64,000 nucleotides of DNA from Capniomyces stellatus (lineage: Eukaryota > Kickxellomycota > Harpellomycetes > Harpellales > Legeriomycetaceae): positions 140,164 through 204,163 of the forward strand of contig LUVW01000043.1 in NCBI GenBank assembly GCA_001661515.1, read 5' to 3'. The notes below the pieces were generated by a model. The model saw nothing but the letters and a program-made list of their open reading frames with translations, had not been told where the DNA came from and ran no database searches. How positions within the stretch are numbered: the stretch's first letter is position 1; each line of letters starts with the position of its first letter. Position numbers and translations under genes: made by a program. Of this stretch, positions 1 through 12,636 are shown piece after piece.

Positions 1-277
1 TCTTGGATTCATCATCACTGCCTTCGGCTTTAAATCCCAGCTGCCCCTTATTGTTTCCCAGACTGTTCACCTTTCCTGTGAATGTCCTTCCCTTGCCGGT
101 TGTGACCGCAATATGGTTAAGCCCCGCAGACAACGAGTAGATTCTACACCATCACATTCAGAAATTGATAAATTAAGTTCAACATAAAAAAAAGGAAAAT
201 TGGCAAATTTTCATACGGAACTACAAATACCGATGCTACAAGTACACCATACTCTGTTGATATTAGCTCTTGCGCTT

Positions 278-309
<32 letters not shown>

Positions 310-1581
310 TATACTTACTCTTCTCCAGATTCCAATGGGGGGTCAAAGGTCAATGTTGAGTGCTTTCCTTTCGAGTCCTTTGTTGAGTCCAACTCCACAA
401 TGGTATTATCTCCCGCCAGTACAAATACTTTGTCGCGACTATCAATTAATTATTTTATCCAACTATTCTTGAGGCTCTCAACAATTTGATTATTGTTTAT
501 CTAACAGCAAATACCAATTGACCAAACCAACTCTAAACTAAACGATATGCGGATACCTACCTTGTAACAACCTTCTTGGCATCTTTATTGGCAAACGTTA
601 CCACTGGTTTGTGCGACTTTTTGGATCCCTCAAATCCTTCGCCCCATTGATATACTTGGCCTTTATCATCAATTGCAGCTATTTTCATTTTATTTCAGTT
701 TTACTTTTAGTTTATATCAATACTATTTATTTATTTTTTCTTTCTTTCTTTCTCTCCACTAATATCTACTTTGTAGTATTAGCATGTATCATGTGTATGT
801 TATTTAGCTGTTCTTGGTTTCTCTGAGCCAGCACCCACATGCTTATCTACGGTACTATATTGTTTTTTTTTGTTGTTTTTTCTTTACCTGCGTGGTTCTC
901 TGAAAACGAAGCTGATCTCAGCAACTTTCCATTAAAAAAGTCAACTCTATGAGGATGCATATAATCTAAATCCTCAAAGTTTTCAGGGTCTAATGTGCCA
1001 TGCTCGTTGGACCCCCAGGCATACAACCCTGGGTGAGACCAGGTCCACTCGACCTGCTTTTCAACAGCAGCTGAGGTTTCAGCCTCAACTTGTATTCCTG
1101 TGACATTGTTGTTAAATGGCTCCTTGTTTTTTCTCTCCTTCAAATCAAATACATCCAAATGCTTTTTGTTCATCTTTTCACTGAGTATCAACTCTTTGTC
1201 GTGCCCTGCTGGATTGGAATCACAGGAATGGTACCTATGATATGTCAGATATCCTACCAGCGCTGCACACACTCCAAAAGCATAAATTCTTCCATTTCCT
1301 CTTGCGTTGTAATACATATCCCCAGTTCCAACACTTGAACCCCCTACAGTGCTGGGGTAATCGTTTATTGGTTCATGTGATGGTTTTTTGGGCTTATAAT
1401 CCTTTGGGTTGATGTAAGAGTTATAATGCCTCTTTTTGTGGGTTGTGCCAAGCCTTGCGGCTGGTTTCTTTGGATGAAACTTGTTCCCACAGTTTATTCT
1501 TGGCTGAAAATGGTGTGGGACAATTCTCATGTTTTTGCTTAAAATGACCATATTAGGTCTTAGTGGACTAGTAAATATCAT
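1..1581 (-). CDS. Mitochondrial RCC1-repeat protein (FMP25/RCC1L-like), 3' end outside window
   Basis: Four exons can be joined in phase on the minus strand: 1581-888, 678-561, 438-319 and 143 to the window edge, all with GT donors and AG acceptors. The first exon encodes a basic N-terminus that looks like a mitochondrial presequence. One membrane segment follows (IYAFGVCAALVGYLTYH, about residues 100-116), then the first RCC1 blade (GLYAWGSNEHG). Exon 2 gives another blade (AAIDDKGQVYQWGEGFEG). Exon 4 gives LSAGLNHIAVTTGKG and GNNKGQLG. A presequence, one membrane anchor and RCC1 blades match yeast Fmp25 and animal RCC1L, which act in the mitochondrial matrix or inner membrane (respiratory complex assembly, mitoribosome maturation). 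The family call is firm and orthology is inferred. The intron at 144-318 contains a T-run of about 30 on plus. The start could also be the second Met at codon 11. Confidence 0.85.
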
Positions 1582-2746
1582 TTTTGTGGTATCTTAGATC
1601 GTATAACTCTTTAAAAATGTTTCTATATTCGGTTGTGAGTCCTTTTTTTTATAGCCGTTTGTATTTAAAAAAAAAGTATTTTCTTTGTTCTACTGATTTT
1701 GTTAATTTAAAAATACAAGAGAGATATTGATCACAATGTTTTTTTCACTTTGCTCTTAAGGACCAACTTTCAAATGGTGTGAGAACATTATGGGGGCAGC
1801 ATAAAAAAAAATAAAAAAACTTTATTGCCAAGTATGAATTTTGTATCTTAGTAGACCTGTTATGTTATGCAACTATTAGAAATAAAAATAAACAATCGAT
1901 TACAGAAGAGATATTAGTGACCTTTCGATGAACCTTTCAGGACCAAAAAACAGGCAAAATAAATGTAATGAAGAAAAATAAAAATAAAAATGGGTGACCA
2001 GTAAATTAAAAGTAACGGCATAATATTGACATTGGGGATTACAGTTGGAGCTTTTTATATATTTCAAAGCTGAAAGTAATATTAGAGGTAAACTCACAAC
2101 CGGCCCGGATTGTCTTATTGGTGCTATATCCGGCGTATACAAATGCAGTCGTAGGTTACAAGTTTAGTTGCATAGTTGGGATTATATAAAAGTTTGTATT
2201 TTGGGTGTTTTAATGCAAAAATAATTGAATTATCGTTAGTTTTGATAGGGGCAAAGTGGCAAAGCAAACCAAAACAAAAAAAAAACTTCTGCGCCAGAAA
2301 TCACCTGGTTTTTTTTTTGTTTACGTGTAATTGGTCATATTGCGTGATATATGGCCCCTTTGCTATGAAGCAAAGATATATAATTTTTTTTAGTGGAAAC
2401 TTTAGGCTAGTACCAAATATCAATAAGAAAGATAATCTTATACGATTGGACTTGGATAAAGCAATTAGAAGATGTGTCTATCTAAATAAAAACGTACGTA
2501 AATGAAAAAATAAGAAAGCAAAGAGGGGGTGGTGGAGAGGGGGAGTGGGGACAATAACAAAGTTAATTAGCAAAAACTACTACGCTAGAAAAAAGAAAAA
2601 GAAAAAGAAAAAGAAAAAGTAGTAAAGGTAAATAATAAAAAGTAGCGTAGTAATCTAAATTAGTAATAGTGAGGAGGAAAGAGTAATTAATTGAAAGAAA
2701 TAGAAAAGAATAGAAAAGAAAAGAAAAGGAAAGGAGTTAGATAAGT
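1582..2746. other. Intergenic, RCC1-like 5' side to septin 3' side
   Basis: AT-rich. It holds the upstream region of the RCC1-like gene and the 3' flank of the septin. An AAAAAG hexamer repeat lies at about 2589-2619, in a strongly purine-rich (plus strand) stretch from 2500 to 2740. A 109-codon open frame at 2176-2505 has no recognisable domain and was not called. Confidence 0.6.
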
Positions 2747-4484
2747 CTAGGACAAGTTAAAAAGACCCTTCTTCTGCTTCTTGTCGCTTGGGGTTACAGG
2801 GCGGTTTTGGCTTGAAAGCTTCTTCTTCTTCTCCTCAAGGTCGTGGCGTTGCTTTTCAAGGTTGAGTTTCATTTCTTTGTGGCGGGTAAAAAGCTCTTCT
2901 TCACTTTGCTTGAGTTTAGACTCCTTTTCCTGGACTTTCTGCTGGAAAACAGCGTTCATTTCAGCCTCCATTTTCTGCATCTTGATCTCGTGCAACCGTC
3001 GTTCTTCTTCCTGGTGAGCTACAGGGTTGTACTCGCGGAAGACGGAGTTGTCTTGGACATGGCCCATAGTCAAGAGCTTCTGGGAGCGGTGGTTCTCGTA
3101 GAGCGCGGTGTCGGTGAGGTCCTTGAGCTCGCTCATGTGGGTGCAGATCAGCATGCGACGGAGCTTGACAAAGTCGTTATGAGACTCGTTGTCAACCTCA
3201 ATTACGCCCCATGGGTATTTACGTCCACGTGCTGTTCTGCCCTCCCCAACTTCGTACTCCTTGTCGCTTCCAATAACCGCGAATGGAATCTTGCCAATCA
3301 TATCCTTGCACTCAGTAATGGTCTCTGGGTCATCGAGGCTGTCCCAAGTAGGCTTGAAGATCTGGATTGTGTGGTAGTTTATATCGGCCATGATTCTGGT
3401 CTTAAACCCTGTCAACTCCTCTTGGGTCAGAGTGTCTGACTTTGAAATTATAGGAATAAGATTCACCTTGGTGTGCATTCTCTTCATAAACTCAATGTCA
3501 ATCGCTCTCAACGCGTGGCCAGTTGGCTTTATAAAGTAGATCAACGCGTCGATTCTGTTGTCTGCTATTTTGCTTCTAATCACCCGGTTCTCCTGCCCAA
3601 GGAACGCATCAAATCGTGACTCGACATTCTCTAGAATTGGCTGCCAGCTGTCTTCGTTGTTAATGCTGTTTCCAAACCCTGGTGAATCAACCACTGTGAG
3701 ACGGAGTTTCACCCCGTTTTCCAAGATATCTATAAACACACAAACCGATCTCATCAATCAAAACTCTTTGATTTAACTAGTATGATAACATTATTTATAA
3801 ATATAAAAAACAAAACTCGATTTGCTGGAATATACTGGTATCATTATGTATCCGTTCCACGCCATCCCACCATGTGCAAAGCTCGCTCAAAACGCACAAG
3901 CTGGTTGTTATTAACTAGCTGTCAATTTACCTGCACTCATCGAAGTAATCTCTACTCCCGACACTGGCTCGGATACCTCCTCTTTGACTGGGAATATCTT
4001 GGTTTCAAACAGTGTGTTTATCAAAGTAGACTTTCCTATCCCGGCCTCGCCTATTTCAATTCAGTTGAAAGTAATTAAAAATCTAAACCAACACCCGTCA
4101 TTGCCTTCAAGCAGGTAGAGGACACTTGGCTGCATACCACAGCACTCCTTCTTTTCTCTTCTTTTCTTTGCTTACCAACCACCATTAGTGTAAAGTTAAA
4201 TCCCTTTTTGATTGACTTGCGATGAACCTGGTTTGGCAGATTTGCAAACCCAACATAGCCTTGGAGCTTTTTTTTAAGAGCCCCTGCGCTGCTACCCTAT
4301 GGAACACATGGTGACAAAATAGACAAACATCTTTTTAATTCTTGTTTTCCCTTTTTTTATCCCTATAGTTCCTGGTTTACCCCCCAATCTACTCGCTATC
4401 TTATCATCAGAAAAGTGTTTTTTAAAGTCAGCACAAGACTTGAGAGTGACCATATTATCCTACCTTCAACATTGCTTCAGTCAT
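2747..4484 (-). CDS. CDC3: Septin, Cdc3/SEPT7 class
   Basis: Four exons (4484-4464, 4296-4176, 4050-3931, 3729-2747) join in phase to 414 aa. The first exon codes only MTEAMLK. A septin polybasic-type N-terminus follows ([16 protein letters not shown]), then the P-loop GEAGIGKST, switch II DSPGFGN, the G4 region SKSDTL (AKADT is usual), the septin unique element and a C-terminal coiled coil of about 90 residues ([17 protein letters not shown]...). The coiled coil and the start of the G domain resemble Cdc3/SEPT7 rather than Cdc10 (no coiled coil) or Cdc12. Septins form GTP-binding hetero-oligomeric filaments at the cytokinesis site and cell cortex. Cdc3 identity is inferred from recalled family features; septin identity is certain. 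Confidence 0.95.
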
Positions 4485-6403
4485 CTTTCAATTGTGGCTT
4501 ATATTATTTTAATTCCAAGCTTTGAAATGGTTTATGTTACTTTTTTTATAAAGTTAAAAGCTTCTACTTTTACAAAATACTAGGTAGAAAAAAAAAAGAG
4601 TCCTGGTTTACTCACTACAGCTTTTTTTTTTTAATCAATATGACTTAACGCTTTTCTACTTATTTCGCTTCCTTATAAATGCTGACTATTAATGTGAAAA
4701 AAAATATGAAAAAAGCAAGCTTTTCAATCGCTAAATACGCTAATTCTCAAAACCTATTTCGGGGTTTCTATCAATTTAAACTATACACAACTTAAATTCT
4801 CAGTTTACCAAACAACAAGTACATGAAAAAAAGCTAAAGAACTTAAATTACCTTATTTTTTTTTAATTTTCTTTCAACTCGAATCAGCTTTTACTAGAAA
4901 TCAAAATAAACACTTGTTTTTTCTGTTTTGATTTTTAATCTCAACCGTTGAATCAAACTGCAACTTTTTTTCTTTTCTTTTCTTTTTAAAAAAAAACACA
5001 TATATTTAGCTGAATCAATTGGATCTGGATCCAAACCATGTTACAATGTTTATACGATTTAGTAATTTCATCAAATTTAACAAAGCCCATTTCTAAAGTC
5101 CATGCTTTCTATTTTTATCACTTGTGGTCCATTTATCCAACAAGTCTCTTCCTCCGTCAAATCAGCAGAGTTTTGGTGTTTTTTTATTTATGTTTAATCG
5201 AATATTTATTTTGGTTTATTTTGTTTTTTATTGGACTATACAAAAAAAACAGGTCTTTAGCAAGTATACAATTGGCTGCTCTAAATGGAATATTCTGTTT
5301 TTCTATTGATCCTTTCTTTTATCAATCACATTTATATAATTGACATACCAACTTTTCCTGATCTATTATTGCTGTGCCCTCTTTATTTATAAACGCCATT
5401 TATATTCCATAACTTTAATCCCATTTTCTGTTATTTTTAATCAACAATTACTAATTTGTTCTATCCTTGTAGCCAATAATGTTAAAACAAATGCCGACAG
5501 TGTAGCATCGCCAAAAAAACGAGTAAGATGTACTTGAGGATTCCAAATACAATATCCCAAGTCTTGTTTACAGCTAAAAAAGTACGGTTTAGGCTGGCTC
5601 ATCTTTTTTACGTACAAACGTAGAAACTGTGATAGTTGCAGAAATGTTTGCAGCAGTAGAACTCACCTAGCCAACTGCCACATACCATTACAGCATTGCA
5701 CGCCTCGATACAAAAGCTGGGTGTGCTATAAACATTGTGTCTATCTCTTCTCTATTAAAAGCATAGGCCAGTTAAACAAAACAGCGGCAAGTATGGTGAT
5801 CAACACATGTTTACCTATTGCAGAGTCGACGCAATAAGCTGTTATTTGCTCTGGAAGTTTCCAAACCAATAATTGCATCTACCGGTTTATTTAAATAAAA
5901 AATAAACATGTTGACATTGATATAAACATGGTATAAATGCAAAACAAGTTTGTTTGATGAATAAGCGAATAGACCAGCTCACGCCGCATTTACTACATTG
6001 ATTGCAGTGTACATGAACACGTGTGTGGATTGTTTATTGGTATGCGGTTAGATTTTCCAGAAAGAAAGAAAGAAAAACTTATCATAAGCAAAAAGAAATA
6101 TTGTTTACTGATATATCAGCTGTCAACATGTTGCGTAAAGGCTATATGAGTTTGAATTGCGTTAAACTTGGGATCCATCAATCTAAAACAGGAAACGTTG
6201 TTGTCTGATTATATACCACTTGTACCAACTTTTTTTTAAAACACCCACACTCTATATTTATCAAACGCGTTTCCTCAAATCTACTCCCGCTCATTCTACT
6301 TGTAATTAGATCGTAAATTACTTTATTAATTCTCGGTCGATGTGTTATCATGGTAATGAGCGGTGAAAGAATGAGTGATTGGGCTTTTTCTGAACCTGAA
6401 GCA

Positions 6404-6437
<34 letters not shown>

Positions 6438-6893
6438 GTATATTTTTTTGGGCACACCTTATAAAGTGATGTTTGAGTTAATAGGGTTGAAATAGTAACA
6501 CAGCTGTTGTTTTAAGAGTTTGACCTCATTTTAACTGGCAATTAAAATATCACAGTTAAACTTCAACAAGAAGTATATTTATAAAAAAAAAAGTGTATAT
6601 GGGTCAAAATCAAAATGTTAATGGATTGTTTTTGAGCCAAGAGAAGAAATCTAGCAAAAGTAGAATGATATTTCAACGACAAAAAAGAACAAAATTACAA
6701 GTGAAATAAAATAAGGTTTAGTAAAAAATTCAGTTTTTGTAGCATATTTCCACAGTAACTATAATCGTTTAAAAGTGTAAAAACAAAAAAACAAAAAATA
6801 AAAAAAGTCAAGTAATTTCAATAAAAAAAAGCAAAAAAAAAGGTCAAGTCGGAGAATAATAAATGATAAATGGAGAGAAGAGTAAAAGGATAA
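4485..6893. other. Intergenic 2.4 kb with poly-G tract
   Basis: Very AT-rich, divergent upstream DNA between the septin (-) and YbeY (+). It contains many A/T homopolymers and an uninterrupted G-run of about 31 at 6406-6436. The short open frames around 5038-5537 are hydrophobic T-rich translations without domain features. I saw no RNA gene. Confidence 0.6.
6406..6436. repeat. Poly-G tract (31 nt)
   Basis: Uninterrupted G-run in the septin/YbeY intergenic region, about 460 bp upstream of the YbeY start. Confidence 0.95.
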
Positions 6894-7634
6894 ATGATTA
6901 GGGTAGTATCGAGACAAAACAAAGTATGGATTCCAAAACGGCTAGTTAGGTACGAAATGGAGTTAGTTTTACAGAGTGCGGGACTGGAAAAGAAGGAGGT
7001 TGGAATAGTGTTTGTTTCAAACAGAGAGATAAAGGAGATGAATTCGGGGTATAGAAAAGTTGACAAGGCAACAGACATTCTGTCGTTTCCATTAGGCAAG
7101 GTCAGTTGGTTAGTTGGTTTAGAATGTATTGATTTAGATATAGTGGAAAAGAAAGATGGAATAAATAGTCAAAAACAATGTGGATAAATGTGAATAGTTT
7201 TCGAGTCCAGGGGTGGTAGATAGTAAGGGAATAGACTTGGGAAAATTAGACAGCGACACAATAGAGGCACTGGAAGAAGAATCTCGAAATCTTGGAGACA
7301 TGTACATTAGCGCACAGTACGTTACCAGATACACAAGGGAGAGCAGCAACCCGGTAATTAATACACTAGACTGGATTTCAACACTGCTTGTCCATGGTTG
7401 CTGCCACCTGTTGGGTTATGACCATGAAACAGATACAGACTACAAACTGGTAAGAGTATAAAAAGGGAGGGAAAAAAAAAAAAAAAAAAGTTGGGTTAGG
7501 GGGGTTTTTAGTTTGAAAAGGGAGGGATTATTTACTAAAGATTATTTGGGTAGTAGATGGCAGAAAAGGAAAAGGAAATGAGAGAAAGGATAAAAGAGTT
7601 GCGGAAAAGAAGCAAGAAGAAAAAGATAGATTAA
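6894..7634 (+). CDS. YbeY family endoribonuclease
   Basis: Exon 1 starts at ATG 6894 and carries EMNSGYRKVDKATDILSFPLGK. Exon 2 (from about 7211 to 7449) carries LGDMYIS and the metal-binding motif HGCCHLLGYDHETD. Exon 3 (7557-7634) encodes a basic lysine-rich tail and the stop. The H-x3-H-x5-H arrangement is the YbeY (UPF0054) zinc site; the family are single-strand endoribonucleases that act in rRNA processing, in bacteria and in mitochondria or plastids. The second junction (CTG|GTAAGA to TAG|ATG) is clean. The first is ambiguous: the attractive donor at 7101 is out of phase with the acceptor at 7210, while donor 7105 with acceptor 7210 is in phase and gives 175 aa. Another in-phase pair is donor 7109 with acceptor 7205. 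No obvious mitochondrial presequence is visible. It converges on aconitase, with 128 bp between the stops. Confidence 0.88.
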
Positions 7635-7762
7635 TAGATTAATAGGGATTAGATAGGGGATTAGAATAGATGATTTGCAAGAGATTTATTAATATAAAAG
7701 AAAAGATATATTAAAAAATAAATAATTAAATAAAGAATAAAAGAAATAATAGTAATAAGAGA

Positions 7763-10312
7763 TTATTCAGACATCTTGTTGAGAGCAGAACCAGCCTTGA
7801 ACCAACCGATTTGGTTGTCATTGAAGGTGTGGTTGACCTTGAACTCGACAGTTTCACCAGACTTGCGGGTAAGTCTAACAGTGAGCTGTTTGCCAGGGGT
7901 GAGGGAGGTTAGGCCAAGAACGCTGACCTTATCATCAGGGTTGATGAGGTCGTAGTCAGCAGGGTTAGCAAAGGTGATTGGAATGACACCCTGTTTCTTC
8001 AAGTTAGTTTCGTGAATTCTGGCAAAGGACTTGACCAAGACAGCAACACCACCGAGATGGCGGACTTCAAGGGCAGCATGTTCACGTGATGAACCCTCAC
8101 CGTAGTTCTCGTCACCAATAACGACCCATGGGACGTTATGGGCCTTGTAGTAGCGGGCAGTGGCAGGAACGGCATCCCATTTGTTAGTGAGGACATTGCG
8201 GACATTGTTGGCCTGATCATTTTCGGCATTGATGGCACCAATAAGCATATTGTTGGAGATGTTGTCGAGATGGCCTCTGAACTTGAGCCAAGGACCGGCC
8301 ATTGAAATGTGGTCAGTGGTGCACTTGCCCTTGGTCTTGATGAGGATTGGCATCTGGTCAAAGTCCTTACCGTCCCACTTGGAGAATGGGGCAAGGAGCT
8401 GGAGGCGGGTAGACTTGGGGTCGACCTTGACTGAGACGGAATCACGTGACTCTGGGGGAGCCTGGTAGGTGTTTTCGCCGAGGTCGAAGCCTTTACCGGG
8501 CAATTCAAAGCCGGTTGGGGGGCTGAACTTGAAGGGTTTACCGGACTCGGTGGTGAGGGAGTCGGTCATTGGGTTGAAGTGGAGGGAGCCGCTGAACACC
8601 ATTGCAGTGACGATTTCAGGGGACGCAACAAAGGCGTGAGTGGCAGGATTTCCGTCGTTTCTTCCTGTGAAGTTTCTGTTGTACGAGGTGACAATAGTGT
8701 TTGGCACGCCCTTTTCAACATCAGTACGGTCCCATTGTCCAATGCAAGGCCCGCAAGCGTTTGCGAGAACTACACCTCCAGCCTCGCGGAAGGTCTGGAG
8801 AACTCCGTCACGCTCGGTTGTGGCACGGACTTGTTCGGATCCAGGAGTGATGGTGAATCCAGACTTGATTTTGACACCGGCATCAAGAGCTTGGCGAGCC
8901 AATGAAGCAGCTCTGGTCATATCCTCGTATGAGGAGTTGGTGCATGAACCAATCAGACCAACAGACATCTTTTCAGGCCAGTTGTTCTTGATTGCGGTTT
9001 CCTTCATCTTTGAAACTGGGGTCATCAGATCTGGGGTGAATGGACCGTTAATTCTTGGTTCAAGCTTGTTGAGGTCGATTTCAATTACCTGGTCGTACTT
9101 GTGGCCTTCGTCAGCACGCAAGTTGTGTGCAAATGCTCTTGATGCTGATGCAATTGCCTCGCGGCTTGTTGAGCGCAAGTATCTGTCCATACTGTCTGTG
9201 AATGGGAAAACCGATGTTGTTGCTCCGATTTCTGCTCCCATGTTACAGATTGTTCCCATTCCTGTTGCTGAAATTCCATCAATTCCTGGTCCAAAGTACT
9301 CTACAATTGCTCCTGTTCCCCCCTTCACTGTCAGAATTCCTGCTACCTCCAGAATCACGTCCTTTGGTGTTGCCCATCCTTGCAGCTTTCCTGTCAGCTT
9401 CACTCCAATTGTCTTTGGACACTTCAACTCCCATGGAATTCCTGCCATCACATCTACTGCGTCTGCTCCTCCTACTCCTACCGCTACTGATCCCACTCCT
9501 CCTGCGTTTGGTGTGTGCGAATCTGTTCCTATTATCAATGCTCCTGGGAATGCATAGTTCTCAATCACGATCTGATGGATAATTCCTGACCCTGGCTTCC
9601 AGAATCCCAGTCCGTACTTTGCACACGCTGTTGAAAGAAAGTCGTACACTTCCCCGTTCACCTCCTTTGCTACCGCCAAATCTACCTCTCCGTTCACCTT
9701 TGCTTGAATCAAGTGATCACAATGCACTGACGAAGGCACTGCTACCTCTGGCATACCTGCTGACATAAACTGAAGAATCGCCATCTGTGCTGTTGCATCT
9801 TGGCACACTACTCTATCTGGTCTCAACTTCAAGTATGACTCTCCTCTAATTATCTCTTGGTTAGCCGCATCTTCCAAATGTCCATACACTATCTTTTCTG
9901 AAAGTGACAATGGTCTCGCCAATCTACCCAATTCAATTCAAGTCATTCCATTCCATTTCAATTGCTATTCCTTTTATCCTCATATATATATATATATATA
10001 TATCCCCATATTTATCCACATTCTCACCTTTTGCGTACTGTGCTAATGTTTTCGTCAATACGTTTATAGTCTATGAATTTCTTGCTCTCAAGACGTGACA
10101 TTGGAACTGATTGAGGTACTGATGCAAACCCTCTCATTCCTGCCTTCAAGCATGAAAGCTTGTTGCCCTATTTCCCACCAATTATCTCTTATTATTTTCC
10201 CCTCCTTATACCTCTTCTCTCTCTCTCTCTCTCTCTCTTTCTCTATCCCACTCCTACTCTCGTTCTCTCTTCTTACCTGGATTGTTCTTTTGATTGTGTT
10301 TGAAGAAATCAT
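7763..10312 (-). CDS. ACO1: Mitochondrial aconitate hydratase
   Basis: Three exons (10312-10277, 10167-10028, 9923-7763) join in phase to 778 aa, the usual length of fungal mitochondrial aconitase. The first 12 codons plus exon 2 give a basic, Ser-rich presequence before [21 protein letters not shown]. The body is strongly conserved: [22 protein letters not shown], the [4Fe-4S] ligand contexts GSCTNSS and [10 protein letters not shown], and [15 protein letters not shown] near the C-terminus. It isomerises citrate to isocitrate in the matrix TCA cycle and needs a labile 4Fe-4S cluster. Intron 2 contains an (AT)n run at 9982-10003. Composition flips inside the gene: the coding strand is purine-rich in the 5' half and pyrimidine-rich in the 3' half (see findings). 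Confidence 0.98.
10215..10238. repeat. (CT)n microsatellite
   Basis: About 12 uninterrupted CT units inside intron 1 of the aconitase gene. Confidence 0.9.
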
Positions 10313-12554
10313 CTTTTTTCTTTATTTCACACTTTTGATTTGCTACTCTACTACCCTACCAGTAATTCAACATTTCATTTACATTATTGTTTTTTCTTGT
10401 GCTCCAAACTTGTCCTATATTCTCTAACCTCCCATCTCATTCAAAACCTGCAACTTTACTATGTTTTCCACACAATTTACTACTGTTATTCAGAATATAT
10501 GTTACTTGAACTTTATTTACTTGATAGTTTTTCTGTTTCTGTTTCTGTCAAAAGTTTAATAAAACAAGCTTATCCTTTTATTTCCTCGTTTACTCTACTT
10601 TTTTATCCTTTTTCACCATTTCCACTTGATTCTTTATTCTTTTTTACTTGCGTTTTTTTCTCTTTTTTTATTTTCAATTTGGATTTTCGTTTTTTAAATC
10701 CCAATCTCTCTATAGTTTTCTTATTTCTTATTTGTTTTTTTCTTTATCTTTTTTTTTTTTTCTTCCTCTAATTCTATTTGGTTTCATTTCAATTGAAAAA
10801 CATTTATCCCTCTTACATAATCCTGTTCATATTAAAATATATGTATACTCAGTCTTTTTTTTTTTTTCCGCCCTCCACAATCAACAATTTTGTCAGTTTA
10901 GTTTATCTTTTTCCTAGCTCTGCTTTATTTTGTCTAATATAAACTCAACTTTTACCTTGAAATGAATGTGGTTTTTTGACCCTTCAAGCTCCTCTGATTT
11001 GTCGCCTTTTTATTTTATCTCTATAATCTATAGAATCCCTTAACTTCCATTTCAATTTGAACTTAGGAAAACTTTCCAATTACAAAACAGAGTCACAAAG
11101 TTTTTCCTATTTTAATTTCAAAATTTTTATTAATTAATTTTTTTTTCTTTTTGATGAATTTCATTCACCTTGCTTTTGCTCCTGTTTTCATTAAATCGCT
11201 CTTGATTTAAAAAGCCACCTCGCCACCCCCTCCTCCCAACTTTGGGTTTACCATTGGACTTTGAAAGTTTAATTTTCTTTTTTAACTGCATACAAACCAC
11301 CTTCTGGTTATTTATTTCAATTAAGCCTTTTCTTCTTATCTCCAAATATAATCTTTAAACTACAGATTTCCTGTCCTGTGCTTGGAACTGGATTATCTTT
11401 ATCTCTATTTTTTTTATTTGACTCTCGCTATCTTATTACGGTTAAAATTACGTTTTGTCCATCTTTCCTATCTATTTCCAACATTCGTTCCTTCCTCTCC
11501 CCCCCCCCCCCCCCCCCCCCCCCCCCCNNNNNNNNNNNNNTCCCCCCCCCCCCCCCCCCCCCCTCCTGGCCATTGATTCAAGTCCTGTTATCCTCACCAA
11601 ACTATTAGTAACATTTTACTATCTAAATAGAATCAATCATTCTCCATTTCTCAAATATCCCCTTTACGGCTGAGTTATCCTTTTAATCCATTTCTCTTTT
11701 TTTTTAGTTTCCCTTCTTTTTATCTTTCCACCAATTTCCAATATTTTCAATCAACCGTTCCTTGTTTTACCTTTGTAATTTTTACTCTAATTCTTTTCAA
11801 ATATCCTTATCTCTCTGTTGTAATTGGCCAGTACCCCTGCTCTCTTCTTTACTGAATTACTCGTTCTTTTTTTATTTTTATTTTTTTCATTTACTGAAAT
11901 ACGTTTAATTCGTGTTTTTATTACTATTTCGTTGTTACTTTTTACCAGTAATCCACTTTACATTTTCATATGTTAATTTCTGGATATTTGCTCAATGTTC
12001 AGCCAAAATCCGCTTTGAAAACGTGCTTCACAAATATCCAAGTCATCTTAAAATCATCTTGCTGACCTCATTGTTAGCCCGTCTGTTGATTCTCATCAAC
12101 CGCTATTATCGTAGACCATCATCCTATGATACACTTGCTCACTTTTTTCTGTTTTCTGTCACGATTTTTTAGCCTGAATCCATGTTTTCTGTTTATCTTC
12201 CTTTTTCGTTTTTATTTTCAAAATGCCTCAAGCATAAACAAATATATCATTGACTAGTCTTTGGATGTATTCAACACTCAAAGTCATGTTGGGTGTTTTA
12301 AAGTATTCATTTTAGAACCGTTCTTTTTCTTGCAAAAGTTCATGTACCTTGTAATTTAGAATAGAGTTTGAACTGGCATGTGAAATTTCAACTTTAACCA
12401 CAACATCCCGACAGTCCGATATTATTTCCAAGCCACTCTAGCACAATATTCTAAACAACCAGCCAAAAATAATAAACATAATAACATTAACAAACTAGCA
12501 AGTTTTTGATTAAATAAACTGTCAATACAAACTGAGATCACAAAATTTCCTCAA
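10313..12554. other. Intergenic 2.2 kb, pyrimidine-rich, with assembly gap in a poly-C tract
   Basis: Plus strand is T/C-rich throughout. It holds a C-run (11499-11527), 13 Ns (11528-11540) and a second C-run (11542-11563). Hydrophobic Phe/Leu/Ser-rich open frames at 10095-10917 and 11378-12172 are products of this composition and were not called. Confidence 0.65.
11499..11563. repeat. Poly-C tract interrupted by 13 Ns
   Basis: C-run of about 29, 13 Ns at 11528-11540, a T, then a C-run of about 22. The N block probably marks an unsequenced homopolymer core rather than an unknown insert. Confidence 0.9.
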
Positions 12555-12636
12555 GGTGACTTGCCCGAGTGGTCCAAGGGGTCAGGTTTAGGCCCTGATA
12601 TGGAAACATGCGTGGGTTCGAACCCCACAGTCATCA
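12555..12636 (+). tRNA. tRNA-Leu (anticodon UAG)
   Basis: The acceptor stem GGTGACT pairs with AGTCATC (one G-U). The D-arm contains the box A-like stretch before 12580. Anticodon stem TCAGG/CCTGA closes the 7-nt loop TTTAGGC, anticodon UAG at 12589-12591. A long variable arm (type II) is followed by T-arm GTGGG-TTCGAAC-CCCAC and discriminator A at 12636. The type II arm and UAG anticodon agree on leucine (CUA codons). No intron. A T-rich pol III terminator-like stretch (TTTCTTTTT) follows at 12637-12645. Confidence 0.95.

Noticed and set aside
2176..2505. 109-codon plus-strand frame beside the septin
   Set aside because: No motif; lies in AT-rich flank and lacks plausible neighbours.
10095..10917. 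Overlapping open frames downstream of position 10.1 kb
   Set aside because: Products of T/C-rich DNA; part lies in aconitase introns and upstream region on the other strand.
11528..11540. N block considered as boundary of an inserted element
   Set aside because: Poly-C on both sides indicates a homopolymer gap.
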